64,000 bases of DNA from Mesosutterella faecium (GTDB taxonomy: Bacteria; Pseudomonadota; Gammaproteobacteria; Burkholderiales; Burkholderiaceae_F). Each line of letters opens with the position of its first letter. Positions within the stretch are counted from its first letter, which is position 1. Position numbers and translations under genes: made by a program. The stretch is taken from the NCBI RefSeq assembly GCF_022809315.2, contig NZ_JAKZJU020000001.1, forward strand, positions 310,001-374,000, written 5' to 3'. Below, one piece after another: positions 32,427 to 41,219 of this stretch. A model generated the notes under the pieces. The model made no database searches, had not been told where the DNA came from, and was given only the letters and a program-made list of their open reading frames with translations.

Positions 32427-34322
32427 TCAGCGCGCAGACGGCGCCGCGCCGCCCTGGCGGGGCCTGCGGCCTCCGGCAAGCTCAACGCCGCGCCCGGAGT
32501 CTGCGTTTTTCGCGAACACGACCCCCTGAAGGGTGTCAGGCTGGTCGGGCGCCACGTGCAGCGTGGTGAGCACTCCCTCGGCGATCTGCGCGAACACAGG
32601 GCCCGCCACGACGCCGCCCACATGGCCGCCTTCCGTCGGATCATCGATCATGACGGCGATGATCACCCGCGGGTTGGAAGCCGGGACGATGCCGATGAAG
32701 TCGGAGACGTAGCGGTGCACGTACTGGCCGTTCTGAATCTTGTAGGCCGTCCCCGTCTTGCCTGCGACCGAGTAGCCCGGAACCCGGGCCCGGGTCGCGG
32801 TGCCGCCCGACTCGAGCACGCCCATCATCATGCCGCGCATCTGGTGCGCGGTCTTCGGCTTGTAGACCTGAACGCCCTCGGCCGCCCGCCCGGTCTTGAA
32901 GAGGGTGAGCGGAATCACGTCGCCGTTGCGGGCGAAGGCCGTGTAGGCCCGCACGAGCTGCACCAGGGAAACGGCCACGCCGTGGCCGTAGGAGATGGTC
33001 GCCTGCTCGATCGGCTGCCAGTTCCTGCCGTTGCGCAGAATGCCGGCGGCCGCGCCGGGGAAGCCCACGTCGGGCGCAGTGCCGAACCCGAGGTCGCGGT
33101 ACATCTTGTACATCACCTCGCGGTTCACCTTGAACGAAATCTTGGTGGTGCCGATGTTGGAGGACTTCGCGATCACCTGCCGCACGGAAATCCGCCCGTA
33201 GTTGTGGGTGTCGCTGATCGTGCGGTTGCCGATCGTGAAGCGCCCGGGCGAGGTGTCGATGATCGTGTCGGGAGTGACCACGCCCATGTCGAGGCCCTTG
33301 GCGACCGCAAAGGGCTTCATCGTGGAGCCGGGCTCGAACACGTCGGTGAGCGCGCGGTTTCTCATGCGCTCGAAGGTGACCGTGCGGCGCTCGTTCGGAT
33401 CGTAGGTCGGGATGTTGGCGAGGGCGAGGATCTCGCCCGTGCGCACGTCGGCCACTATCGCCGCCCCGGCCTTCGCCTTGTGGGCGGCCACCGACTTGGA
33501 AAGCGCATCAAACGTGAGGTACTGGATGCGCGAGTCAATCGACAGCTCAATGTCCTTGCCGGACACCGGCTCGCGCAGCCAGGCGTCCTCCACGACCCGG
33601 CCCAGGCGGTCGCGGATCACGCGCCGGCGGCCCGACTCTCCGGTGAGCACCTTGTCGCGCGCGAGCTCAATGCCCTCCTGGCCCTTCTCCTCCAGGTTGG
33701 TGTAGCCGACGACATGGGCGGAGACCTGCCCGTCGGGGTACTGGCGCCTCATCTCGTCGGACACGTGCACGCCGGGGATCCTGCATTCCTTCACCTGGTT
33801 GGCCACGCTCACGTCCACCTGCCGGTGCAGGTACACGAAGCTCTTGCTGCGCCGCACGGCAATCCTCGCCATGATCTCCGAGGGCTTCATGTCGAGCAGC
33901 TTCCCGAGCTTCGCAATCTGCTCCGGAGTGGCGGCCGCGGCCTCCGAGGGCACGACCCAGACCGACCGGGCGGGCATGGTCGAGGCGAGCACGATGCCGT
34001 TGCGGTCGAGGATCTGCCCTCTCGGCGCGGGCACGGACAGCGTCCGGGCGAACCGCACCTCGCCCTGCCGCAGCAGGAAGTCGGTCGAGATGCCGCCCTG
34101 GAGCCAGAACGCGCGCAGCACCAGCACGCACAGCGCCGCAGAAATGATGCCGAGCGCGATGTAGGAGCGCACCGGCTGGATCTGAACCGCAAGCAACGGA
34201 TCCTGCCCGGGGGCGGCCCGCCGGCCCTTGATCGGAACGCCCTCCAGGCGCCACCAGCGCTTGAAGCGGACGATGAGCCGCCTGGCCAGGCGTCTCGCGG
34301 TTTTTCTGAGCCACTCATTCAT
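32427..34322 (-). CDS. ftsI: Peptidoglycan D,D-transpeptidase FtsI (PBP3)
   Basis: The septal class B penicillin-binding protein, partner of FtsW. The 631-residue protein has a basic cytoplasmic N-terminus, a single membrane helix (about 55-75, SYIALGIISAALCVLVLRAF) and a dimerisation domain. The transpeptidase domain has the active-site motifs GSTMKPF (SxxK), KSSNIG (SxN) and AGKTGTAYK (KTG). It overlaps ftsL by eight bases. Confidence 0.97.
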   Translation of the reverse strand: MNEWLRKTARRLARRLIVRFKRWWRLEGVPIKGRRAAPGQDPLLAVQIQPVRSYIALGIISAALCVLVLRAFWLQGGISTDFLLRQGEVRFARTLSVPAPRGQILDRNGIVLASTMPARSVWVVPSEAAAATPEQIAKLGKLLDMKPSEIMARIAVRRSKSFVYLHRQVDVSVANQVKECRIPGVHVSDEMRRQYPDGQVSAHVVGYTNLEEKGQEGIELARDKVLTGESGRRRVIRDRLGRVVEDAWLREPVSGKDIELSIDSRIQYLTFDALSKSVAAHKAKAGAAIVADVRTGEILALANIPTYDPNERRTVTFERMRNRALTDVFEPGSTMKPFAVAKGLDMGVVTPDTIIDTSPGRFTIGNRTISDTHNYGRISVRQVIAKSSNIGTTKISFKVNREVMYKMYRDLGFGTAPDVGFPGAAAGILRNGRNWQPIEQATISYGHGVAVSLVQLVRAYTAFARNGDVIPLTLFKTGRAAEGVQVYKPKTAHQMRGMMMGVLESGGTATRARVPGYSVAGKTGTAYKIQNGQYVHRYVSDFIGIVPASNPRVIIAVMIDDPTEGGHVGGVVAGPVFAQIAEGVLTTLHVAPDQPDTLQGVVFAKNADSGRGVELAGGRRPRQGGAAPSAR

Positions 34323-34641
34323 GATTCAGCCCCCCGCTTTCCTTCACCGCCGGCAGCTCCTTGTACTCGAGCGTCACCGTGTTGCGGCTCGTCGCGGGCT
34401 GCAGCCCCGACTTCGCAGCCTCGGTGGCGATGTAGCCGGGCAGGGCCGCGCGCGAAATCTCCATATAAAGATCCGTCGCGTCGTCGTTGAGCCGCTTGCT
34501 CTCGTTTTGCAGCCGCTCGATCTGCGCGGTGAGCGACCGGACCCTGCTCTGGCTCGTGACAAGAGAGATGCCGCTCAGGAAGAGGACGGCGGCCCCCGCC
34601 AGCGTCACGACCGTGATGACCCTGAAGCGCCCTTCCCTCAT
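34315..34641 (-). CDS. ftsL: Cell division protein FtsL
   Basis: A 108-residue bitopic protein with a membrane helix (about 7-27, VITVVTLAGAAVLFLSGISL) and a coiled-coil periplasmic segment (VRSLTAQIERLQNESKRL) that pairs with FtsB and recruits FtsQ. The ATG at 34641 overlaps the rsmH stop as ATGA; upstream open reading belongs to the rsmH region. Sequence identity is low in this family, so the call leans on topology and its place between rsmH and ftsI. Confidence 0.9.
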   Translation of the reverse strand: MREGRFRVITVVTLAGAAVLFLSGISLVTSQSRVRSLTAQIERLQNESKRLNDDATDLYMEISRAALPGYIATEAAKSGLQPATSRNTVTLEYKELPAVKESGGLNHE

Positions 34642-35645
34642 CTGCTTCCTCCCGGCGCCTTCTCCGGATCCCTCCAGGGCTCGGCGCTGCGCTCGCCCAC
34701 CCGCAGCGTCGCCGAGCGGGCCCGGGGGTTCGCCGCGCATTCGGCCTCGCCGGGACGGATGCGGCGCACCCGCTCGAACAGCGGACTCGGAAGGTCCGAC
34801 TGCCGCAGCGGCAGCCTCGGGTCGAGCTCCCTTTCGGGATGCTCGGCCGCCTCGAAAAATCTTTTCACGATCCGGTCCTCGAGCGAGTGGAAGCTGATCA
34901 CCGCGAGCCGCCCGCCCGGCGCGAGCAGCTCCCCGGCCTGCCGCAGCGCCTCGCTCAGCTCGTCAAGCTCTCCGTTGATCCTGATGCGTATCGCCTGGAA
35001 GGTCCGGGTGGCCGGATGCTGCGCGCTGTCGCTGCGGCTTCTCGGCACCGCCCCCTCCACGATCGAGGCGAGCCTGAAGGTCGTGTCGACGGGCGCCTTC
35101 GCGCGCTCGGCGACGATCGCGCGGGCGATGCGCCTCGCGTAGCGCTCCTCGCCGTAGCGGGAAATCGTCTCGGCAAGCTCCTGCTCCTTCACGCCGGCGA
35201 GCCACTGCGCCGCCGTCATGCCGCAGGAGGTGTCCATGCGCATGTCGAGGGGGCCGTCGCTGCGGAAGGAAAAACCGCGCGATGCGTCGTCGATCTGCGG
35301 AGAGGAAACCCCGATGTCCATCATGATGCCGCTCACGGAGCCGGGCGCAACGCCGCGGGCCGCCAGCTCGCCGCTCATGCGGGAAAAGGGGGCATGAATG
35401 ATCCTGAAGCGGGGATCCGCGATCGAGGCGGCGGCTGCCACTGCCTCGGGGTCGCGGTCAAAGGCGAAAAGCCTGCCGGCAGGGGAAAGCCTCGCGAGAA
35501 TGCGGCGCGTGTGCCCGCCGCGCCCGAAGGTGGCGTCCACATAAAGGCCGTCGGCCTTCCACACCAGCTCCCGCGGGGTTTCCTCCGCCAGGACCGGCCG
35601 ATGGACGAACTCTTTCGAGCCTGCCTGATGAACTGCGCTTTCCAA
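34638..35645 (-). CDS. rsmH: 16S rRNA (cytosine1402-N4)-methyltransferase RsmH
   Basis: Methylates C1402 in the ribosomal P site (formerly MraW). The SAM motif DATFGRGGHTRRIL and the MMDIGVSSPQIDDASRGFSF region followed by GPLDMRMD are diagnostic, as is ISFHSLEDRIVKRFF. The start is uncertain because no ATG precedes the homology: TTG at 35645 gives a 335-residue protein beginning about 13 residues before FVHRPVLAEE; another TTG at 35735 adds 30 residues. It heads the cluster; no mraZ lies upstream. Confidence 0.94.
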   Translation of the reverse strand: MESAVHQAGSKEFVHRPVLAEETPRELVWKADGLYVDATFGRGGHTRRILARLSPAGRLFAFDRDPEAVAAAASIADPRFRIIHAPFSRMSGELAARGVAPGSVSGIMMDIGVSSPQIDDASRGFSFRSDGPLDMRMDTSCGMTAAQWLAGVKEQELAETISRYGEERYARRIARAIVAERAKAPVDTTFRLASIVEGAVPRSRSDSAQHPATRTFQAIRIRINGELDELSEALRQAGELLAPGGRLAVISFHSLEDRIVKRFFEAAEHPERELDPRLPLRQSDLPSPLFERVRRIRPGEAECAANPRARSATLRVGERSAEPWRDPEKAPGGSR

Positions 35646-36050
35646 AACCTGTCCCGCCTGTCTGTTAAAAAATGTCCGGGGGCGGCCGCGGGGGAGCGCC
35701 TTCCCCTTCAACGCCGGAAGGCTCCCTTGGCGCAACGTCCTGCGGCTGGAGCAAAATCGTACCGCGAATATTAAACGAGTTTGTCCAGTTGAAAAAGTTT
35801 AAATGAAAATATATCAGGAACCCGCTGAAAACGGGGGTTTGCCCGCCCCGGCGCTAATTCCCGGAGATTTTCCGCGCATGAGGAAAAACAGCGGGAAAAA
35901 GATTTTCACGAAGAGCCGAAAAGGCGGAAGCGCCATAAAATTTCATTTTAAAATCATTGGGATTTGATTTTATGGAAAATAGGCGGCCCTTTTCCCCCGT
36001 CGGCCAAAATATGAACGCCGCCGGGCCCGCCTCAGCGATGGATAAGAACA
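35646..36050. other. AT-rich intergenic region upstream of the division cluster
   Basis: About 400 bases between rsmH and rnpB, much richer in A+T than its surroundings. On the minus strand TAATAT near 35765 is a possible -10 box for rsmH, without a good -35. An inverted repeat has arms CCATAAAAT (35933-35941) and ATTTTATGG (35967-35975), with the palindrome ATTTTAAAAT (35945-35954) between them. The usual mraZ gene and the TGGG-type MraZ repeats are not seen. A 65-codon open frame at 35854-36051 has no coding character. Confidence 0.5.
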
Positions 36051-36360
36051 CGGAGTTTCTCTATAAGCCGGATTTTGTTCCGGGTCGCCCCGGTGACGGC
36101 CATTCGTCTTGTCCCGGCCTCGCGGCCGGGCTCTAGCCACTTACCCGCAGCCTCGCCGGACAGGGTCACCGGCTGCCTATTTAGTGTTGCTTCCCGTAGA
36201 GATTGCCCGTTTCACCCGAACTGAATCGGCTCGTCTCTGCTGCTCTGATCCGCGCCTCGCGGCGGGCAGCCGTTAGCTGCTACGGTGTCCTGTGAAGTCC
36301 GGACTTTCCTCGGGCGGGGGCCGCTGGGCCGCCCGTCCACGGCCGTCCGAGAAACTCCGT
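36051..36360 (-). ncRNA. rnpB: RNase P RNA (class A)
   Basis: The catalytic RNA that matures tRNA 5' ends. Helix P1 is formed by CGGAGTTTCTC (36359-36349) and GAGAAACTCCG (36061-36051), exactly complementary. Conserved elements read leftward include GAGGAAAGTCCGGAC near the 5' end, GGGTGAAACGG and CTAAATAGGCAG in the middle, and AAAATCCGGCTTATAGA near the 3' end. At about 310 bases it is shorter than E. coli RNase P RNA (377), suggesting trimmed peripheral helices. The exact 3' end is taken from P1. Confidence 0.95.
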
Positions 36361-36370
36361 GCGGAGGGAC

Positions 36371-36399
36371 ACTATAAGAAGAAATCCCAAAAGAAGCAA
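36371..36399 (-). promoter_or_regulatory. Sigma-70 type promoter of rnpB
   Basis: On the minus strand TTGCTT (36399-36394) and TATAGT (36376-36371) are separated by exactly 17 bases, and the RNA 5' end lies about ten bases beyond the -10 box. The same TTGCTT-17 layout occurs at the tRNA-Ala promoter at 63177. Confidence 0.75.
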
Positions 36400-36464
36400 C
36401 CGCTCCGCCGGGACGCTGGCATACAATACCTTTTTGATCTGCCGTTTGTCCTGTCTGCCAGCAA

Positions 36465-37622
36465 ATGTTTCCAGCAAAAAAACTGATCCCTCTTGCCGTA
36501 CTCTCCAGTCTGTGCGCGGCCGCTTCCGCCGAGGGCCTCGCGGCCAGGGCGCTGTCCGCGATCAGCGAAACCACGCCCGCCGGCCTTGTCGACGATTCCG
36601 AACGCGAGCCGGGAGCCGCCGGCTGGTTCAAATCCGTGGGCCGCGGCTTCGGCAGGCTCGTCGACCGGGGCGACACCCATCTCGTGCTGCCCCTGTACAC
36701 GGAGCATCCGCGCTGGGACTACTCCAACCGCAGCCAGGAGAATGCCTATCCCTTCGGCGGCGGCTTCGCCCGCAGCATGATCGACAGCCGGGGCAACGAA
36801 AGGCTCGCCTACGCGATCGTCTTCTCCGACTCCCACTACAAGCCCGAGCCCTTCCTGGGCTACGCCTGGCTGTCCCGCTGGAACGTGGGCCGGACGGGGC
36901 TGCATGTCGGCGCGGGCTACCTCGCGGGGCTGACCTTCCGCGCGGACTACATGTGGCTGCCCATCCCCGCGCCCCTGCCCCTCGTCAACGTCGGCACGAA
37001 GAACGTCGGGGCCTACATGACCTACATCCCGTTCTCCAACGTCTTTTTCTTTTTCTCCACCATCGCGATCGACAGCCGCTCGTCCAGGGAGATGCCCCTC
37101 ACGCCGAAAAGCGTCTGGTTCAACCGCAGCAACCTTGTTTACGGCGGCGCCTCCTGGGTGCACAACGACCTGGGCAGCCCGGACGGCATGACGATGAGCT
37201 CCGATGCGGGGTGGAACGCGGGCGTGCGCCACTACTTCGACCGCCACTGGGCGGCCGACCTCGGCGTGATACGGTCCCGGCACAACACTTACTGGTACGG
37301 CGACAAGCGCTACAAGTGGGACATGACCCAGGTCAATCTCTTCGGCCAGTACCACGCCGATGCCACTGACGCCCTGCGCGTCTTCGCCGGCCTGGGGCTC
37401 GGCTACGCCAGCCTGCACCGCGACGGGCTCACGAAACATTCCGTCCATCCGGCCATGCAGGTGGGATTTACGTGGGCCTTCAGCCGCGAGTTCCACCTGA
37501 CCGGCAGCATGACGACCGCTTTCCCGCGCTTTCACCACATCGACGACGAGGTGGCCACAGGCAAGGCGACGGCCCGGCCCGCGCCGACCTCGTTCAATCT
37601 CTCGCTCGGGAAAACGTTCTGA
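36465..37622 (+). CDS. PagP-type lipid A palmitoyltransferase fused to a second outer-membrane beta-barrel domain
   Basis: 385 residues, about twice the length of E. coli PagP. Signal peptide 1-22 (cleavage after AASA). Residues about 70-203 match PagP: LYTEHPRW with H81, [17 protein letters not shown] with D122-S123, then [13 protein letters not shown] and MTYIPF. H81, D122 and S123 fit the catalytic H33, D76 and S77 of PagP. Residues about 215-385 look like another eight-strand barrel of OmpW/OmpA-like style (alternating strands, [20 protein letters not shown]) and end in F, the usual barrel-assembly signal. PagP moves palmitate from phospholipid to lipid A in the outer membrane. The fusion is unusual. 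No clear ribosome site precedes the ATG. Confidence 0.8.
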   Translation: MFPAKKLIPLAVLSSLCAAASAEGLAARALSAISETTPAGLVDDSEREPGAAGWFKSVGRGFGRLVDRGDTHLVLPLYTEHPRWDYSNRSQENAYPFGGGFARSMIDSRGNERLAYAIVFSDSHYKPEPFLGYAWLSRWNVGRTGLHVGAGYLAGLTFRADYMWLPIPAPLPLVNVGTKNVGAYMTYIPFSNVFFFFSTIAIDSRSSREMPLTPKSVWFNRSNLVYGGASWVHNDLGSPDGMTMSSDAGWNAGVRHYFDRHWAADLGVIRSRHNTYWYGDKRYKWDMTQVNLFGQYHADATDALRVFAGLGLGYASLHRDGLTKHSVHPAMQVGFTWAFSREFHLTGSMTTAFPRFHHIDDEVATGKATARPAPTSFNLSLGKTF

Positions 37623-37674
37623 GAGGCAGCCCCCGGGGCCTCGCGCTCCCGCCGGCTCTTTTATTAAAATACCG

Positions 37675-37708
37675 GGATCCCGGCTTGAGCCGGGATCCTT
37701 TTCTTTTT
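37675..37708 (+). terminator. Intrinsic terminator after the PagP-like gene
   Basis: GGATCCCGGC (37675-37684) and GCCGGGATCC (37689-37698) form a perfect ten-base stem with a TTGA loop, followed by TTTTCTTTTT. It separates the gene from hemL. Confidence 0.9.
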
Positions 37709-37729
37709 CTCACTCAGAAGACTATTTCC

Positions 37730-39019
37730 ATGGATCGCAATGATGAGCTTTTCGAACGCGCGCAGCGTTCCATCCCCGGCGGCGTCAACTCGCCCGTCCG
37801 CGCCTTCCGCTCGGTAGGCGGCTCTCCGCGCTTTATGCAGAAGGCCTCCGGGCCCTTCATGTGGGATGTGACCGGAAAGAAGTACATCGACTACATCCTG
37901 TCCTGGGGCCCCATGATCCTCGGCCACGGCAACCCGGAGGTCCTGCGGGCGGTCCATGAGGCGTGCGACCGCGGGCTGACCTTCGGAACGGCGACGGAGC
38001 CCGAAATCCTGATCGCCGAGGAGATCCGCAAGCTCGTCCCCTCCATCGAGACCGTCCGCCTCGCCTCCTCCGGCACAGAGGCCGGCATGAGCGCCATCCG
38101 GCTCGCCTGCGGCTTCACGGGCCGCAGCAAGGTGATCAAGTTCGAGGGGTGCTACCACGGGCATTCCGACCGCCTGCTCGTCAAGGCGGGCAGCGGCATG
38201 CTCACCTTCGGGCACCCGAGCTCGGCCGGCATCCCCGCCGGGGTCACCGCCGACACGATCGTCCTCGAATACAACAATCCCCAGCAGCTCGAGGACACCT
38301 TCAGGAGCTGCGGCAGCGAGATCGCCTGCGTGATCGTCGAGGCCGTGGGCGGCAACATGAACATGGTGAAGGGCTCGCCCGAGTTCATCCATGCGATCCG
38401 CGACCTGTGCACCCGGTACGGCGCCGTGATGATCGTCGACGAGGTCATGACCGGATTCCGCGTCGCGCTGGGCGGCGCGCAGTCGGTCTACGGCGTGAAG
38501 CCCGACCTCACCATGCTGGGCAAGGTGGTGGGCGGCGGCATGCCCGTTTCCGCCTTCGGCGGGCGCCGGGACATCATGAACATGGTGGCCCCGCTCGGCC
38601 CCGTCTACCAGGCGGGCACGCTGTCCGGGAACCCGGTTGCCGTCGCGGCCGGCCTGGCCACGCTCAAGCTCGTCCAGGCCCCCGGCTTCTACGACCGGCT
38701 CACCTCCATTTCCCGCAGGCTCACCGAAGGCCTCACCGAGGCCGCGAGAAGCGAGGGCGTTCCGTTCTGCGCCGACTACTGCGGCGGCATGTTCGGCCTT
38801 TACTTCCTGCCGAAAGTGCCCACGCGCTTCTCTGAAGTCACCCGGGCCGACACCGCAGCCTTCGGCCGCTGGTTCCACCACATGCTCGACGCCGGCTGCT
38901 ATTTCGCGCCCTCCACTTATGAAGCAGGCTTTGTCTCCATCGCCCACACGGACAAGGAGATCAGCCACACCATCGAGGCGGCCCGCGAGGCCTTCGCCGC
39001 GCTCAAGGCCGGCCGGTAA
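37730..39019 (+). CDS. hemL: Glutamate-1-semialdehyde 2,1-aminomutase
   Basis: A PLP enzyme making 5-aminolevulinate for haem from glutamate semialdehyde (C5 pathway). The 429-residue protein carries the PLP lysine K265 in [17 protein letters not shown], the same number as in other GSA aminomutases, plus the [14 protein letters not shown] and DEVMTGFR motifs. The frame is open to 37472 inside the upstream gene; ATG 37730 gives the standard [18 protein letters not shown] start. Confidence 0.98.
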   Translation: MDRNDELFERAQRSIPGGVNSPVRAFRSVGGSPRFMQKASGPFMWDVTGKKYIDYILSWGPMILGHGNPEVLRAVHEACDRGLTFGTATEPEILIAEEIRKLVPSIETVRLASSGTEAGMSAIRLACGFTGRSKVIKFEGCYHGHSDRLLVKAGSGMLTFGHPSSAGIPAGVTADTIVLEYNNPQQLEDTFRSCGSEIACVIVEAVGGNMNMVKGSPEFIHAIRDLCTRYGAVMIVDEVMTGFRVALGGAQSVYGVKPDLTMLGKVVGGGMPVSAFGGRRDIMNMVAPLGPVYQAGTLSGNPVAVAAGLATLKLVQAPGFYDRLTSISRRLTEGLTEAARSEGVPFCADYCGGMFGLYFLPKVPTRFSEVTRADTAAFGRWFHHMLDAGCYFAPSTYEAGFVSIAHTDKEISHTIEAAREAFAALKAGR

Positions 39020-39056
39020 GCCGCCGGGCCGTCCCGGACGGGGAGGAAGACAGGAA

Positions 39057-41219
39057 ATGAAGGGACTGCCCGCTGCCTTTGCCGCACTTGCGCTGGCCGC
39101 ATCCTTGTCTGCCGCGGCCTCAGGCGTATTCCAGCACCAGCAGCCCGCCGCAGGCGCGCCGCCATCAGCCGCGGCGCAGGCGGCGCCTGCCGCCGCCCCG
39201 GAGGCGGCGGTCCGCGTGAGGCTGCTTGCGGACCGAACCGCGGCGCAGCCGGGCCGCCCCCTGCAGCTTGCCGTGGAGCTGCGGCACGCTCCGGGCTGGC
39301 ACACCTACTGGAAAAACCCCGGCGAAGCAGGCGCCCCGACCGAGTTCGCCTGGAGCCTGCCCTCCGGGTGGCGCGTCTCCGGGCCCCGCTGGCCCGCTCC
39401 CGAGCCGCGCACGGACCAGGGCATCACGAGCTACACGGTCTCAGGTCGCGCGCTCTATCCGTTTGAGGCCTTCGTGCCGGCAGGCGCGGAGGGCCAGGCG
39501 AAGCTCTCCGTGCACGTGTCCTGGATCGCCTGCCGGGAGCAGTGCGTCCCGGGCGAAGCGAGCGCCTCGCTCACGCTGCCGCTGTCCGCCTCGGGCTCTG
39601 CCTCGGCAGACGCCCGCGCCATCGGGCAGGCGCTTGAAGCCTCGCCCCGCCCTCTGAAGGACGGCGTGAGCGCCGCCGCGGGACAAGGCGTCGTGCTTCT
39701 CACGGCGGAAAACGGCCTGCGGCCGCAGCAGTTCATTCCCGAGCAGCCGGGACTGCTCGACGAGACGAAGGCCCAGGTCAGGGACGCCGCCGGCGGAAAG
39801 GCCCGGCTCGCCCTCTGGCTGTCCCCGAAGCTCAAGAGCGGGCCCGGCCGCATCTCCGGCGTGCTCTTTGCCGAAGACAGCGAGGGCAGCCGCCGCCCCT
39901 TCGCCCTCGACGTCACGCCCGCGGCCCTGCCGCCCGGGGCGCAGCTGCCGAAGCCGGCGCCCGTCGTGCAGGCGCCCCCCGCAGGGGGCGCCCCCGGCGG
40001 GGAGGCCTCAAGGCTCACCCTCGCCTCCGCGGCCCTCTTCGCAGCCCTGGGCGGCCTCATTCTCAATCTGATGCCCTGCGTCTTTCCGGTCCTGTCGCTG
40101 AAGATGCTCGGCCTTGTCCGCGCCTCGGGCGAGCGCAGGCTCCTGCCCCACGGGCTCGCCTTCACCGCCGGGGTGCTGCTCTCCATGGCGGCGCTGTCGG
40201 CGCTGCTGCTTGCGCTCAAGGCCATGGGCTCGGAAATCGGCTGGGGCTTCCAGCTTCAGAACCCCCTGGTCGTGCTCCTGCTCGCCCTCCTTTTCTGGGC
40301 CATCACGCTCAATCTCGCCGGCCTTTACGAATTCACCTTCGGTTCCCGCGCGGCCGGCGCGGTGGCTTCGAAAGCCCCAGCGCGCGGCGTCGCGGGCAGC
40401 TTCTTCACCGGCATCCTCGCCGTGGTGGTCGCCAGCCCCTGCACGGCCCCGTTCATGGGGGCGGCGGTCGGCTTCGCGCTCGCCCAGCCGGGCGCGGTCT
40501 CGATCATCGTGTTTCTTTCCCTCGGGCTTGGCATGTCGCTGCCCTGGCTGCTGCTCACCCTTTTCCCCGGGTGGACGCGCCGGCTGCCGCGGCCCGGGGC
40601 CTGGATGGTAACGCTGCGCCGCGTGATGGCCGTCCCCGTCGGGCTGGCCGCCCTGTGGCTGCTGTGGGTGCTGAGCCGGCAGGTTTCCCTGACGGGGCTT
40701 GCCTGCGCTGCGGCGGCCCTGCTGCTTGCGGGGCTCGCGCTGCTGCTTCTGGGGCTTTCGCAGCGCGGCCGCAGGGGCGCCCGCTACTGGAGCACCTTCC
40801 CGCTGGCCGCCGCCGCGGCCCTGGTCGTTGCAGTCGGCGCCGGACGCTTCAACGCGGCCTCTTCCGAGGCCGCTCAGGGCTGGAAGGCCTGGTCGCCGGA
40901 GGCGGTGCAGGAGGCCCTCTCCTCGGGCTCGCCCGTCTTCGTCGACTTCACCGCCGCATGGTGCGTCACCTGCCAGGTGAACCAGGCGGCCGTCGTCAAC
41001 ACCCGCGAGGCCCGGCAGCTGTTCGCCCGCTACGGCTATGCGCGGCTGGCGGCGGACTGGACCAGCCGGGATGAGAAAATTTCGCGGGAGCTCAGCCGCT
41101 ACGGGCGCAGCGGCGTTCCCCTTTATCTTGTTATTTCAAGAGACGGGCGGGTGGAGGTGCTGCCGGAGCTGCTCACCCCCGAGGCGCTCGCCGCCGCGCT
41201 GAAGCGGGGAGCCTCCTGA
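39057..41219 (+). CDS. ScsB/DsbD-type protein-disulfide reductase
   Basis: A 720-residue membrane protein passing electrons from cytoplasmic thioredoxin to periplasmic thiols. Signal peptide 1-22; periplasmic N-terminal domain with C159 and C163 (WIACREQCVPG), of ScsB/DipZ style rather than classic DsbD. The central DsbD-beta domain has about eight helices with C341 (MPCVFPVLSLK) and C462 (SPCTAPFMG); the C-terminal thioredoxin domain has C636/C639 (WCVTCQ). ATG 39057 follows GGGGAGGAAGACAGGAA; the longer open frame upstream is inside hemL. The last 97 bases overlap the end of dacB on the other strand. Confidence 0.9.
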   Translation: MKGLPAAFAALALAASLSAAASGVFQHQQPAAGAPPSAAAQAAPAAAPEAAVRVRLLADRTAAQPGRPLQLAVELRHAPGWHTYWKNPGEAGAPTEFAWSLPSGWRVSGPRWPAPEPRTDQGITSYTVSGRALYPFEAFVPAGAEGQAKLSVHVSWIACREQCVPGEASASLTLPLSASGSASADARAIGQALEASPRPLKDGVSAAAGQGVVLLTAENGLRPQQFIPEQPGLLDETKAQVRDAAGGKARLALWLSPKLKSGPGRISGVLFAEDSEGSRRPFALDVTPAALPPGAQLPKPAPVVQAPPAGGAPGGEASRLTLASAALFAALGGLILNLMPCVFPVLSLKMLGLVRASGERRLLPHGLAFTAGVLLSMAALSALLLALKAMGSEIGWGFQLQNPLVVLLLALLFWAITLNLAGLYEFTFGSRAAGAVASKAPARGVAGSFFTGILAVVVASPCTAPFMGAAVGFALAQPGAVSIIVFLSLGLGMSLPWLLLTLFPGWTRRLPRPGAWMVTLRRVMAVPVGLAALWLLWVLSRQVSLTGLACAAAALLLAGLALLLLGLSQRGRRGARYWSTFPLAAAAALVVAVGAGRFNAASSEAAQGWKAWSPEAVQEALSSGSPVFVDFTAAWCVTCQVNQAAVVNTREARQLFARYGYARLAADWTSRDEKISRELSRYGRSGVPLYLVISRDGRVEVLPELLTPEALAAALKRGAS

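Noticed and set aside
35854..36051. 65-codon open frame in the rsmH-rnpB gap
   Set aside because: No ribosome site, no homology I can see, and it ends in the AT-rich island; looks like chance.
37472..37729. N-terminal extension of hemL
   Set aside because: The open frame runs through the end of the PagP-like gene and the terminator; homology starts at 37730.
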